23,220 nt of DNA from Deltaproteobacteria bacterium (GCA_029939635.1 JAOZSN010000008.1:9950-33169); one strand, 5' to 3'. Positions 5,926 to 15,101 are shown, counted from the stretch's first letter. The notes: generated by a model from the sequence alone, not told the origin. Made by a program: numbers and translations.

Positions 5926-5952
5926 GGGTCAGAAGTCAGAAACCAGCAGAAT
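5926..5952. repeat. Low-complexity gap repeat (CAGAAGTCAGAAACCAG type)
   Basis: A short AGAAGTCAGAAACCAGCAGAA motif sits in the purH-thiH gap. It resembles the purine-rich repeats at 411-442 and 17085-17140. The remainder of the 167-base gap is AT-rich and holds no gene I can support. Confidence 0.35.
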
Positions 5953-6070
5953 GTCTGGAATTCACGGGGACCAATTTTGCAAATTGAAGAATTAATTATG
6001 TACCATTAATTTGTAAAAAATTAAAGGCTATCCCGCTGAAGAAATTTGATAAATATCTACGTAATAATAC

Positions 6071-7183
6071 CTATATGATGGGCTGTCCGGCCTGGAATAC
6101 AGCGTCCCAGTCCTTGTGGACAGGGTCATGGCCTTTGCTGCGGATGGCATCGCACACCTCTGGGAGGGAGCGGTGGTCACCCACTGAAAATTGCTCAAGG
6201 GCTGAATCTGGTTCAGTATAGCCACCTGGAGCAGTACAGCTGCCGGCAGAATAGCGGGTGGGGCCAAGGCCGATCATGCCGTTGCGGTAGCGTTCCTCCT
6301 CGCGGGTGGAGAGAACAAGCCCTACATCATGATCAAAGATACGTAGGGCAAAAAGGAGTTGGCTCAGCTGTTTTTCACTGGTTTCCTCTAAGGGGTGGAA
6401 GTCTCCCTCGGCTGGGCGCATGCGTGGGAAGGAGACCGTGAAGTTGGTACGCCAGAAATGTTTGCGCAACCAAGCAAGATGCAGGCCCAAAGCCAGGCCT
6501 TCAGCCCGCCAGTTGGCCAGTCCCATAAGGGTGCCGATTCCTACCTCGCGCATGCCTGCCTCTGCCACCCGGGCTGGGCTTTTCAAGCGATAGTCATAGT
6601 CCGCCTTTTTACCGGAAAGATGCACCTGTTTATAAATTATCGGGTCATAGGTTTCCTGATAGACAGCCACACCGGTGATACCAGCCTTGAAGAGTGTGGC
6701 ATAATCAGCGGTGCTTAGGGGTTGAACCTCAATGGTAATGGCCGCAAAACGATCGCGGGTACGCCTGGCCAACTCGGCTAGATAGTCGACCCCAACCTTG
6801 GCTGGTGCCTCTCCTGCAACCAGGAGGATATGGTTAAAGCCACGGCGGTGGAGGATGTCCATCTCAGCCTCGGCTTCATCCAGGCTGAGTACACGTCGTT
6901 CAATCTTATTCTCTGCGGAAAATCCGCAATAGGCACATTTATTGGTACAGAAGCTTGAGACATATACCGGGGCATAGAGCTGAATGGTGCGGCCAAAACG
7001 AGCTGCGGTGATTTCTGCTGAACGGGCTGCCAGTTGTGGTAGCATTTCTTCGGCTCGTGGTGATAGCAGGGCCGCAAGGCCATCAATACCCGCATGGGAT
7101 GCCACCAAGGCCTGTTTAACATCGGCTTTAGTGCTGGCAGCGATCTGCTTCTGAAGGGACTTGAAGGGGGGGAGGATGAACAT
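6071..7183 (-). CDS. thiH: ThiH, radical SAM tyrosine lyase (2-iminoacetate synthase)
   Basis: Cleaves tyrosine to dehydroglycine (2-iminoacetate) and p-cresol for the anaerobic route to the thiamine thiazole. The radical SAM cluster motif C79-x3-C83-x2-C86 (CTNKCAYCGF) is intact. The C-terminal BATS-type region follows, with features such as FRMR-like SFPRMRP and SAGSCTAPGGY near the end. The 370-residue length fits ThiH. The open frame extends to a TTG at 7210, but ATG at 7183 is chosen because the extra residues come from a palindromic repeat. Neither start has a Shine-Dalgarno sequence. It is last in the thiF-thiS-thiG-thiH run. Use of the radical SAM enzyme rather than glycine oxidase (ThiO) fits an anaerobe. 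Confidence 0.94.
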   Translation of the reverse strand: MFILPPFKSLQKQIAASTKADVKQALVASHAGIDGLAALLSPRAEEMLPQLAARSAEITAARFGRTIQLYAPVYVSSFCTNKCAYCGFSAENKIERRVLSLDEAEAEMDILHRRGFNHILLVAGEAPAKVGVDYLAELARRTRDRFAAITIEVQPLSTADYATLFKAGITGVAVYQETYDPIIYKQVHLSGKKADYDYRLKSPARVAEAGMREVGIGTLMGLANWRAEGLALGLHLAWLRKHFWRTNFTVSFPRMRPAEGDFHPLEETSEKQLSQLLFALRIFDHDVGLVLSTREEERYRNGMIGLGPTRYSAGSCTAPGGYTEPDSALEQFSVGDHRSLPEVCDAIRSKGHDPVHKDWDAVFQAGQPII

Positions 7184-7197
7184 AAAGGAGAACCGCA

Positions 7198-7298
7198 GAA
7201 TAACGAACAAGAAATATCGAATAATGAAGGGTGGAAGATGTCTTAATTAATAAAGAAAACTCCTTCCTTCGTCATTCGATATTTCTTATTCGTTCTTC
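7198..7298. repeat. Long imperfect palindrome between thiG and thiH
   Basis: The left arm 7198-7230 (core AAGAAATATCGAAT then GAAGG) pairs with the right arm 7262-7298 (core ATTCGATATTTCTT, starting CCTTCCTTCG), around a roughly 30-base AT-rich centre. The CGAATATCGAA-type core recurs in the livK-livH gap (18961-19063). It probably forms a hairpin in the mRNA and looks like a dispersed intergenic repeat. Confidence 0.75.
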
Positions 7299-7309
7299 GA
7301 TATTCGTAG

Positions 7310-8077
7310 TTAACGTAAAAAGTCGAGCCCTGTCTCGGGCGACGACGCTGATGCCTCTGGTCCTTGGCGACCCAGGCCTGATTCAAAGGCTGCCCGGCCA
7401 GCATCAACCGCTGCCGCAAAGGCACGGGCCATGCGCACGGGGTCCCCGGCCACGGCAATGGCAGTGTTGACCAGCACAGCGTCAGCCCCCATTTCCATGG
7501 CAGCAGCAGCATGGGAAGGTGCTCCAAGACCGGCATCCACTACTACGGGTACGCGGGCCTGGTCAATAATGATTTTCACCTGAAATTTAGTAAGGACTCC
7601 CTGGTTGGTACCAATGGGGGAACCCAAGGGCATGACTGCGGCGGCACCAACATCTTGCAGTTTTAAAGCCAGGATGGGGTCGGCATTCATATAGGGCAGG
7701 ACAACAAAGCCATCTTTAACCAGTAGCTCGGTGGCGCGTAAGGTCTCAATCGGGTCGGGTAGCAGGGTGCGTGGGTCAGGGGTGACCTCTAGTTTGAGCC
7801 AGTTGGTGTTGCCCACGGCCCGGGCCAGATTGGCTAGACGGATGGCCTCTTCAGCATCCCTGGCCCCGGAGGTATTGGGTAGAAACCAGAAATGATCACG
7901 ATCCAAATTGGCCATGATATCATCTTCAGGATCATTCAGATCTACCCGGCGCAGGGCCACAGTGATCATCTCAGAGCCAGATGCCATAAGGGCTTCTTTC
8001 ATTACCTTAGCTGAGGCAAATTTACCAGTGCCGCCAAAGAGGCGGGAACGAAAGGTTTTTCCTGCAATTTCAAGCAT
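7310..8077 (-). CDS. thiG: ThiG, thiazole synthase
   Basis: ThiG is a TIM barrel that condenses deoxyxylulose 5-phosphate, dehydroglycine and ThiS-thiocarboxylate into the thiazole phosphate. The 255-residue sequence starts with the family signature (KTFRSRLFGGTGKF). It contains the Schiff-base lysine in WLKLEVTPD (Lys95) and the phosphate-binding region MPLGSPIGTNQGV, then VVDAGLGAPSHAAAAMEMGADAVLVNTAIA. ATG at 8077 gives the standard N-terminus, but the preceding bases (CTGGATCACACACA) hold no ribosome site. The gap to thiS is filled by a palindromic repeat. Confidence 0.96.
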   Translation of the reverse strand: MLEIAGKTFRSRLFGGTGKFASAKVMKEALMASGSEMITVALRRVDLNDPEDDIMANLDRDHFWFLPNTSGARDAEEAIRLANLARAVGNTNWLKLEVTPDPRTLLPDPIETLRATELLVKDGFVVLPYMNADPILALKLQDVGAAAVMPLGSPIGTNQGVLTKFQVKIIIDQARVPVVVDAGLGAPSHAAAAMEMGADAVLVNTAIAVAGDPVRMARAFAAAVDAGRAAFESGLGRQGPEASASSPETGLDFLR

Positions 8078-8095
8078 TGTGTGTGATCCAGTTAC

Positions 8096-8218
8096 TAGGG
8101 AAATAGAGAAATAAAGAAGGGAAAGGAATAAAGAAGGTAGAGAAGGTAGAGAAGGTATCTAGTTTTTAAGATAAGTACCTCCTTCTATATTTCTTTACAT
8201 TCTCTACATTCTTTAACT
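8096..8218. repeat. Purine/pyrimidine imperfect palindrome between thiS and thiG
   Basis: The left half is purine-rich with tandem AAGGTAGAG units (about 8127-8157, ending GAGAAGGTA). The right half is its imperfect complement (TACCTCCTTCTATATTTC, then TACATTCTCTACATTCTTTA, 8176-8215). It would form a long hairpin in the thi mRNA. Same style as the other gap palindromes, but a different core sequence. Confidence 0.65.
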
Positions 8219-8240
8219 TCTGCTTTTGCTGTTCAAAAAA

Positions 8241-8441
8241 TCATCCTCCTCCCACAAAGCGGATTAGCTCTAACACTGCGCCGTCTTGGAGGATGGTGGT
8301 GGCATATTCTTCTTGTTTGATGATGGTGTTGTCACATTCTACCACCACTGTTTGGGCATTGATTTCCAGTTCATTGAGCAGGTTGAGGATGGAATTGTTC
8401 GGACTGGTCTCCTTGGGTTCACCATTTACCGTGATGTTCAT
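8241..8441 (-). CDS. thiS: ThiS, sulfur carrier protein
   Basis: The 66-residue ubiquitin-like protein carries sulfur as a C-terminal thiocarboxylate to ThiG. It begins MNITVNGEP, typical of ThiS, has an LLNEL helix, and ends in FVGGG so that the required Gly-Gly terminus is present. The start ATG overlaps the thiF stop by one base (TAATG), which suggests translational coupling to thiF. Confidence 0.95.
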   Translation of the reverse strand: MNITVNGEPKETSPNNSILNLLNELEINAQTVVVECDNTIIKQEEYATTILQDGAVLELIRFVGGG

Positions 8442-9250
8442 TATAATGCGTTCTCGCTATCTTTCAGAAGTATTCGTACAACCTGGTTGGCCTGCTGATG
8501 GGCGGCGATACCTACCCGCGCAGCCATGAGGCTAAGGCCCTGTTTGGGGTCTGAGTGGCCATCACCAACAAGGTAGATGCCAGGGTAGGGCGATTGAGTT
8601 CTGATATCGTTATTGCTTCCATAACCAGCTACACCAGAGGCACCTACATACCTGATTGGCTTCATATCAGTCAAGGCTAACCTGAAGGCATCGGCCTTCA
8701 TCACCGGGTCATCAAAGCACTCCACCAGTACATCTACCTTGCTGAAATGTTTTTTTATGGCTGCGGCATCAAGACGCTGTTGCAATAACTCTAGCTCAAC
8801 AAAAGGGTTGATGCGTGCCAGATTAGCTGCCATGGCCTTGGTCTTGGGGGAGCCGACCTGATCCAGGAAGAAATATTGGCGGTTTAAATTGGTGGGTTCA
8901 ACCACATCAAAATCAGCCAGTAGCAGCCGGCCGATACCCATGCGGGCCAAGGCCACCGCCACCATTGAACCAAGGCCTCCCAGACCCATGATGCCTACAG
9001 TGCTCGTCTGGATAATGCGCTGTATTTCAGGGGTATGGCGCAGGGCGAGAAGATCCTCCATCTCCTGTTTGCTGGAGGTGCCTCCACGGCTGAGGCACCA
9101 GCATTCGTCGCCGGGTTGGAGCTTGTAGTCGTGTTTTACATGGTGGCCGTTGACCAGCAGGATGTCGGCACCAGGAAAATTTGCCGCTACCTCAGTCATG
9201 GTGGTAGTAGCTGGCCACTCCTCCTCTCTTTCATGGATACAAATTTTCAT
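8441..9250 (-). CDS. thiF: ThiF-type E1-like adenylyltransferase with N-terminal ThiS-like domain
   Basis: Activates the C-terminus of ThiS by adenylation so that it can take up sulfur. Residues 1-57 look like a ThiS/MoaD-type beta-grasp domain (DILLVNGHHVKHDYKLQPGDE), ending in SRGG. Residues 70-269 are the E1-like domain: nucleotide loop GLGGLGS (89-95), acidic DFD at 113-115, NLNRQ (121-125) and the lysines K136/K138 in SPKTKA. The zinc-binding CxxC pairs of E. coli ThiF are absent; this is the layout I associate with the second ThiF family common in anaerobes. It is the first gene of the operon. The upstream 215 bases (9251-9465) contain no CTGAGA-type TPP riboswitch on either strand that I can find. 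Confidence 0.9.
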   Translation of the reverse strand: MKICIHEREEEWPATTTMTEVAANFPGADILLVNGHHVKHDYKLQPGDECWCLSRGGTSSKQEMEDLLALRHTPEIQRIIQTSTVGIMGLGGLGSMVAVALARMGIGRLLLADFDVVEPTNLNRQYFFLDQVGSPKTKAMAANLARINPFVELELLQQRLDAAAIKKHFSKVDVLVECFDDPVMKADAFRLALTDMKPIRYVGASGVAGYGSNNDIRTQSPYPGIYLVGDGHSDPKQGLSLMAARVGIAAHQQANQVVRILLKDSENAL

Positions 9251-9351
9251 TATTCATTCAGACCTTTTTTTTAACGTGGCATTGCTATTCGTATTACTCC
9301 TGGTACTATTAAATTTTTATAATTTCAGCATGTACTCGAAAATCACAAAAA

Positions 9352-9437
9352 TCACCAAATGTATCTGTTTCGATATGCCCCATAGATAGAAACTGTTTCT
9401 TAATGATTTTTTGGTGAGGGTTGTTTTGCCGACAACC
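9352..9437. other. Inverted repeats upstream of the sensor kinase gene
   Basis: TCACCAAA (9352-9359) is the reverse complement of TTTGGTGA (9410-9417). Directly after it GGTTGT (9419-9424) and ACAACC (9432-9437) form a short hairpin around TTTGCCG, 28 bases before the kinase ATG. These could be operator or leader elements of either divergent gene. No clear promoter motif is seen in this AT-rich gap. Confidence 0.4.
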
Positions 9438-9465
9438 GTAACATGATTTTGTTCTCCATTATCAA

Positions 9466-12400
9466 ATGCGCATCAAAAACTTTTTTATGTATAACATGCC
9501 AATTTTACGAGCCTTTTTGCTGACCTGCCTTGTTGTTTTTAGTTCCTCCCCAGCACAGGGCAAGGTGGTGGAGATTGTTCCCGGTCAGGAGGAATATGAA
9601 CTTGGCCTTTATATTGATTTGCTGGAGGATCCCGCAACTGAACTCAGCATCACGGATGTTCTGCAGCCGCAGCAGCAAAAAAGTTTTACTCCCTCCCAGG
9701 AGGAAAAACCTTCCTTAGGGTTTTCCTCCTCGGCCCATTGGGCCCGGATTACTATCAAAAATAATCTAACAGAAGATGTGCATTATTATCTGGTGGTGGA
9801 TTATCCTCCCTTGGATTATCTCGATTTCTTCTATCCCACCGAGCAGGGCTATGGGCACTACCGGGCAGGTGATCTCCGCACCCTTGATGCACGACCATTA
9901 CCATGTCGGGAGTTTGTTTTTCCGGTGACCCTGCAGGCTGGTGAACAGGCAGTTTTTTATTTGCGGTGTCTGACCGAAGGTTCCATTACCTTGCCCCTGA
10001 CCTTGCAGTCCCATTTTGAATATGCCCATGATTCTGCCCTGACCCAGCTGCTTCTTGGTGCCTATTACGGCATCCTGCTGGTGATGATTGTCTATATATC
10101 TTTTCTTTTTATCACCTTGCGGGATGCAGTCTATTTCTATTATGTGGCCTTTATATGCAGTTTCCTTTTCTTTCAACTGGGGTTGAATGGCACAGGATCG
10201 CAATATTTTTGGCCCCAGTCAAGTTGGGTCAATGAAATACTGATTCCTGTGTTTATTTTTGCCTCTTATTTTTGGGCCATCCTTTTCACCAGGGCAATTT
10301 TAAATACTGCCAAACATGTCCCCCGCTTCCATAAGGTGTTGACTTGTATGCTGCCGTTGGCTGGTGGGGGGATGATCCTCTCTCTGGTCGTGAATTACTC
10401 GCTGGCCCTTAAATTAGCCATGCTCATGGTGCTGGCGCTCCCTGTGCTGATTTATGCCGGGGTGCGGGTATTGATGCTGGGCTATCGTCCTGCTTATTAT
10501 TACTGTGTTGCCTGGGGAGTGTCTCTCCTTTTCATTGTAGTCTTAGCGCTGAAGACTTTTGGTTTATTGGATAATTCCCTGCTGGTGAGTTGGTCTACCC
10601 AGATTGGTACCTCCTGGGAGGTTTTAGTATTGGCCCTGGCCTTGGCTGATCGTTTCCACCTTATTGAGCAGGAGAAGAAGCAGGTGCAGGTGGAGTATGC
10701 TGGTAAGCTGGAGGAGGCCAACCAGAAGCTGGCTGATGTCAATCTGGAGCTGGAAGTACTTAACGATGAGCTAGAGCAGCGCATCGTGGCGCGCACCCAT
10801 GAGTTAAAGAATTCAAACGAACAACTCACTATTGAGGCCAGAGAACGTCAGCAGGCCCAGGAGGATGCCCAGGCCGCCAGTCGGGCCAAGTCTGATTTCT
10901 TGGCCAATATGAGCCATGAGATCAGAACACCAATGAATGCCATTATTGGTATGAGTGTGCTCTCCTTGCAATTGCCACTGTCGCGTAAGCTCCATGACTA
11001 TATCCAGTCTATTAATTTGGCGGGCAATTCCCTCATGCGTATCATTAATGATATTCTTGATTTTTCCAAAATTGAGGCAGGGAAGTTGGATTTTGAGGAG
11101 GTTGATTTTTCCCTGCGCACCCCATTAGATAATCTTTCTACTATGTTCGCGGATCAGGTACGGGAAAATGGTATTGAGTTGGTGGTCTATCATGATACTG
11201 ATGTGCCTCTCTGCCTGCGTGGTGACCCGCTGCGTCTTGAGCAGGTGCTCATGAATCTGGTCAGTAACGGCATTAAATTCACCGATCTTGGCGAGGTGGC
11301 AGTGCATGTCGGCTGTGTGGAGCAGACAGAAGATGAGGTAAATCTTCTTTTTGCTGTTTCTGATTCCGGTATCGGTCTGAGCCCGGAGCAGCAGTCTAAT
11401 CTCTTTGTGGCCTTTCATCAGGCAGACAACTCAATTACCAGGAAATATGGTGGTACTGGTCTTGGTCTGGCCATTTGTAAGCAATTAGCCGAGATGATGG
11501 GTGGTACCATCAAGGTGGCGAGTCAAGTTGGTCAGGGGGCTACTTTCTTTTTTACAGCCCGTTTTAAGCTACAGGATAAACAGGGCTGCTTTGCCCTACC
11601 AGTAACTACTTCATGTCAGGACAAAACGGTGCTGGTGGCCCATGGTAATCGGGTGACTAGGGCTGCCTGGGAGTATATTCTGCTGGGTCAGGGGTTTACG
11701 GTACGTACGGTGCCTTCTGTCTATGATATTCCTGACCCATGGCCGGTGGCTGAAATTGATCTGTTACTGGTAGATCTTGGTAGTGATCCAGACCAAGGTG
11801 TGACCATGTTGGCCCGTTTACGTGAACAATGCGCAACGCCGATCCTTCTAGTTATGGGTAAGGGCAGTGCTCGGTTGTGGGAGCAGGTACGGTCATTTTC
11901 CAGCACCACTCTGCTTGAAAAACCTTTGAAGCAGGGCGTTTTGCAGGAGAATGCCTGCCTGGCCCTTGGACTCATCGTCAAATCCGCGGAACATCGGCGC
12001 CAGGATGATCTGTTGCTGCCTGATTTTCACGGGGCACGTATCTTGGTGGTGGAGGACAATAGGATTAATCAGCAGGTCGTCTCTGAGATATTGGCTAACT
12101 GCGGTTGTGAGGTGGTGGTGGCTGATAATGGCCAGGAGGCCCTTGATGTTTTGGCTGTCCAGCAGGTAGAGGGGGTTCTCATGGACCTGCAGATGCCGGT
12201 GATGGATGGTCTGCAGGCCACCCGTATTTTACGTGCTGAGCCGCGCCATAAGGATCTTCTCATTATTGCCCTGACTGCCCACTCCATTGCTGATGACCGT
12301 AAGGAGTGTTACGAGGCCGGCATGAATGAGTTTATCTCAAAGCCCATTGATCAGTTTGAATTATATCAGGTGTTGGGGCGGTATCTTGAAAGTACGGAAA

Positions 12401-13074
12401 AGGTCTTTGTGCCTCCAAGTGCTGAGGATGAGCCCCTTGATCCTGAAAAAGGTGGTGATGGTGTATTTGCCATTAATCCACCTGGTCTGAATGCGGCCCG
12501 TGCCTTGAAACGCTTTAATCAGAACAGCGATTTTTACAGGCGGCTGTTGCGTGATTTTGCCGACCAATACCATGGGGCGGATCTGCAACTTCGCCAAGCT
12601 GTGCAGGATGATGCTGCTGCTGCCCGTTTGTTGGCTCACTCCATTAAAGGGATGGCGGCTAATCTAGCCGCCGATGATCTCCATGATGCGGCGCAGGCTG
12701 TTGAGCGAGCTATAAAGGTGGATAGTAAGGTGACAGATGAGTTGCTGGACAAATTTACCTATGCCTTGGCCACTGTGGTGCAGTCCATTGCTGATTTAGG
12801 GGATATTGTTGAGAAGGATTTTTCCCATGAACCGCGCCGACAGGTGGATTGTGCTGCTGTCATGATGCAGATCGAGGAATTGCTCGGCATGGTGCAGGCC
12901 AATGATTTGGATGCCGAGGCGGCTACCCATATTTTGCAGCAGCAATTAGTTGGGCGTCCCTCCATGGAGGCAGTGTTGGCTCAAATAAGGAAGAATATTG
13001 ATGTGTTGAATTTTTCTGCTGCCCAGCCCCAGGTAGAGAAGCTGGCGGAATTGGTCAAAGATTTGCTGGATTAG
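9466..13074 (+). CDS. Hybrid sensor histidine kinase: 7TMR-DISM sensor, kinase, two receivers, HPt
   Basis: A 1202-residue single-chain phosphorelay in the inner membrane. A signal peptide (1-32, cleavage after AQG) leads into an extracytoplasmic 7TMR-DISM extracellular domain (about 35-180), often a carbohydrate-type or small-ligand sensor fold. About seven membrane helices (195-395) and a coiled coil (400-475) follow. HisKA has H484 in SHEIRTP. The ATPase domain has N601, DSGIG (633-637) and GGTGLGLAI (662-670). The first receiver (720-830) lacks the acidic pair (VAHGNR in place of VVDDN), although D770 and K819 remain. The second receiver (857-975) is intact, with E863/D864, D907 and K959. 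A C-terminal HPt has H1058 in AHSIKG. No output domain is present, so the phosphate must pass to a separate regulator. The start at 9466 lacks a ribosome site; M8 or M11 would still leave a signal peptide. Confidence 0.93.
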   Translation: MRIKNFFMYNMPILRAFLLTCLVVFSSSPAQGKVVEIVPGQEEYELGLYIDLLEDPATELSITDVLQPQQQKSFTPSQEEKPSLGFSSSAHWARITIKNNLTEDVHYYLVVDYPPLDYLDFFYPTEQGYGHYRAGDLRTLDARPLPCREFVFPVTLQAGEQAVFYLRCLTEGSITLPLTLQSHFEYAHDSALTQLLLGAYYGILLVMIVYISFLFITLRDAVYFYYVAFICSFLFFQLGLNGTGSQYFWPQSSWVNEILIPVFIFASYFWAILFTRAILNTAKHVPRFHKVLTCMLPLAGGGMILSLVVNYSLALKLAMLMVLALPVLIYAGVRVLMLGYRPAYYYCVAWGVSLLFIVVLALKTFGLLDNSLLVSWSTQIGTSWEVLVLALALADRFHLIEQEKKQVQVEYAGKLEEANQKLADVNLELEVLNDELEQRIVARTHELKNSNEQLTIEARERQQAQEDAQAASRAKSDFLANMSHEIRTPMNAIIGMSVLSLQLPLSRKLHDYIQSINLAGNSLMRIINDILDFSKIEAGKLDFEEVDFSLRTPLDNLSTMFADQVRENGIELVVYHDTDVPLCLRGDPLRLEQVLMNLVSNGIKFTDLGEVAVHVGCVEQTEDEVNLLFAVSDSGIGLSPEQQSNLFVAFHQADNSITRKYGGTGLGLAICKQLAEMMGGTIKVASQVGQGATFFFTARFKLQDKQGCFALPVTTSCQDKTVLVAHGNRVTRAAWEYILLGQGFTVRTVPSVYDIPDPWPVAEIDLLLVDLGSDPDQGVTMLARLREQCATPILLVMGKGSARLWEQVRSFSSTTLLEKPLKQGVLQENACLALGLIVKSAEHRRQDDLLLPDFHGARILVVEDNRINQQVVSEILANCGCEVVVADNGQEALDVLAVQQVEGVLMDLQMPVMDGLQATRILRAEPRHKDLLIIALTAHSIADDRKECYEAGMNEFISKPIDQFELYQVLGRYLESTEKVFVPPSAEDEPLDPEKGGDGVFAINPPGLNAARALKRFNQNSDFYRRLLRDFADQYHGADLQLRQAVQDDAAAARLLAHSIKGMAANLAADDLHDAAQAVERAIKVDSKVTDELLDKFTYALATVVQSIADLGDIVEKDFSHEPRRQVDCAAVMMQIEELLGMVQANDLDAEAATHILQQQLVGRPSMEAVLAQIRKNIDVLNFSAAQPQVEKLAELVKDLLD

Positions 13075-13285
13075 TTGTGCTTTCTTCTTGCGGTGGGTGA
13101 GTGGTGGCTGTCTTGAAATTTGTCCCCAATCATGGTATGTAACCCTGCTATCTTTACCTATGAGCCCTGCTGTTTGCTGGTTTTGCGGCAGGAGAGTTTG
13201 TTTAGTTTGCAGGATTAAAGGAGAATTGTTTTTTTCTTAGGTAGTTCTGCGCAGCGAAAAATTTATTTAATAATGAAGGAGAATG

Positions 13286-15100
13286 ATGGTGGCCAAGGCC
13301 GGTTCAGACGATAAATTGTGGTTGTCAGGAAATGAGGCGATTGCCAGGGGGGCGTGGGAGGCAGGTGTAACCGTGGCCTCTGGCTATCCAGGGACTCCCT
13401 CCACGGAGATCCTGGAGAACCTTGTTAAATATGATGATGTGTACACCGAATGGGCACCCAATGAAAAGGTGGCCCTTGAAGTAGGAGTTGGCGCTTCTTT
13501 TGGTGGGGCACGGACATTGGTGACCATGAAGCATGTGGGTCTTAATGTTGCTGCTGATCCCCTCTTCACCGCATCGTACACCGGTGTACGTGGTGGCTTG
13601 GTGATTATCTGCGCTGATGATCCCGAGATGCATAGTTCTCAGAATGAGCAAGATAATCGTAATTACGCCTTTGCTGCCAAACTGCCCATGCTGGAGCCGT
13701 CCGACCCGGCCGAGGCGTTGGTCATGCTTAAGGAGGCCTTCGAGCTTTCTGAAAAGTTTGATACCCCAGTTCTCTTTCGCACCACCACCCGACTGGCCCA
13801 CGTGAAAAGCGTGGTAGCCGTGGGTGAGCGGGCCTTGGGTTCAGTGGAACTCAAGTTCGAGAAAAACCCGCAGAAATTTGTCATGCTACCGGGCCATGCC
13901 CGTATGCGTCGGCGCGTAGTCGAGGAACGTCAACAGCAGCTCCGTGATTTTGCTGAAGGCTATAGCGCCAATGAGAGCCATCTGGCTGATACCAAAATGG
14001 GTATCATCACTGGTGGTGTAGCGTATCTCCATGCCAAAGAGGCCTTTCCTGAGGCTTCTTTCCTTAAGCTTGGTATGAGTTGGCCCCTGCCGGAAAAAGC
14101 GATCAAGGAGTTTGCCGCCAAGGTGGATGAGCTGGTCATTGTTGAGGAGCTTGATCCCTTTTACGAGAATCATATCAAGGCCATGGGTGTTGCCTGTGAA
14201 GGTAAGGACAAGGTTCCTGCCATGGGCGAACTCAACGCCGCTATTATCAAGCAGGCCTTGGGTGGAGATATCGGTGATATTTTACCCGCCGCTGAGATGC
14301 CCATGCGGCCGCCAAATATGTGCCCTGGTTGTCCCCATCGTGGCACCTTCTATAATCTTGCTAAACTTGATGTCTTTGTCTCTGGTGATATCGGCTGTTA
14401 CACCTTAGGTGCTTTGCCACCCCTGGCAGCCATGGATGCTTGTGTCTGTATGGGGGCCTCTGTAGGTATCGCCCACGGTCTGACCAAGGCCCTGGGTGCT
14501 GATTCCTATAAAAAGACAGTAGCTATTATCGGCGATTCCACCTTTGTTCATTCCGGTATCACTGGTCTGGCCAATATGGTCTATAACAAGAGCCATGCCA
14601 CTGTCTTTATTGTTGATAACCGCATCACCGCCATGACTGGCCAGCAGCCTAATCTTTCCTCTGGTTCCACCCTCATGGGTGAGGCAGCCAATAGTATTGA
14701 TTTTGAGCAGCTTTGCCGCGCTGTGGGTGTTGAGCATGTGCGCCTTGTTAATCCCCATAAAATTAGCGAGGCTAAAAAGGTATTTAAGGAAGAGATCGAG
14801 CGTGATGCCACCTCGGTTGTTATTTGCCAGGCACCATGTGTGTTGCTTCCTGAGATGCGCAAAGCAAAGGTAATGCCGCTGGCCATCGCGGTTGATGATT
14901 GTACCGGCTGTCGCGCTTGTGTTGGCTTGGGTTGTCCTGCCATTAGCTGGACAAGCATTACGCCGGAAGAGGCTAAGGCCATGGGTAAGAAGGAAAAACA
15001 AAAGGGCTATGCCAGCATCAGCCCAGAGATGTGCAATGGCTGCGGTCAGTGTCAAGAGGTCTGTAAGTTTTCAGCCATATCCGCCAGGGAGGATGTATAA
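13286..15100 (+). CDS. iorA: Indolepyruvate:ferredoxin oxidoreductase, alpha subunit
   Basis: Oxidatively decarboxylates aryl-pyruvates (from Trp, Phe, Tyr) to aryl-acetyl-CoA while reducing ferredoxin, using thiamine diphosphate. The N-terminal half has the typical SGNEAIARGAWEAGV and SGYPGTPSTEI segments. The TPP-binding half has SGDIGCYTLG and the GDSTFVHSGITGLANMVYN signature. The C-terminus carries two [4Fe-4S] motifs: CTGCRACVGLGCP (from about residue 540) and CNGCGQCQEVCK (from about 584). Three in-frame starts lie close together: ATG 13283, ATG 13286, GTG 13289. AAGGAG at 13276-13281 is too close for the first, so 13286 (604 aa) is chosen; 13289 is possible. iorB follows after one base. 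The upstream gap 13075-13285 has no clear promoter or terminator. Confidence 0.96.
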   Translation: MVAKAGSDDKLWLSGNEAIARGAWEAGVTVASGYPGTPSTEILENLVKYDDVYTEWAPNEKVALEVGVGASFGGARTLVTMKHVGLNVAADPLFTASYTGVRGGLVIICADDPEMHSSQNEQDNRNYAFAAKLPMLEPSDPAEALVMLKEAFELSEKFDTPVLFRTTTRLAHVKSVVAVGERALGSVELKFEKNPQKFVMLPGHARMRRRVVEERQQQLRDFAEGYSANESHLADTKMGIITGGVAYLHAKEAFPEASFLKLGMSWPLPEKAIKEFAAKVDELVIVEELDPFYENHIKAMGVACEGKDKVPAMGELNAAIIKQALGGDIGDILPAAEMPMRPPNMCPGCPHRGTFYNLAKLDVFVSGDIGCYTLGALPPLAAMDACVCMGASVGIAHGLTKALGADSYKKTVAIIGDSTFVHSGITGLANMVYNKSHATVFIVDNRITAMTGQQPNLSSGSTLMGEAANSIDFEQLCRAVGVEHVRLVNPHKISEAKKVFKEEIERDATSVVICQAPCVLLPEMRKAKVMPLAIAVDDCTGCRACVGLGCPAISWTSITPEEAKAMGKKEKQKGYASISPEMCNGCGQCQEVCKFSAISAREDV

Positions 15101-15101
15101 G

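Noticed and set aside
8127..8157. Tandem AAGGTAGAG units as a CRISPR-like or VNTR array
   Set aside because: Only about two and a half units with no spacers, and they form one arm of an imperfect hairpin; treated as part of the gap palindrome.
9251..9465. TPP riboswitch before thiF
   Set aside because: Neither CTGAGA nor the second conserved TPP block is visible on the minus strand in this AT-rich gap.
13090..13120. Sigma-54 promoter before iorA
   Set aside because: TGGGTG-N5-TGGC has the GG-N10-GC spacing but mismatches most other positions and lies about 180 bases from the start; too weak to report.
14405..15055. Long antisense open frame (216 aa) within iorA
   Set aside because: It lies wholly opposite a conserved gene, has no family features and no ribosome site; a by-product of codon bias.
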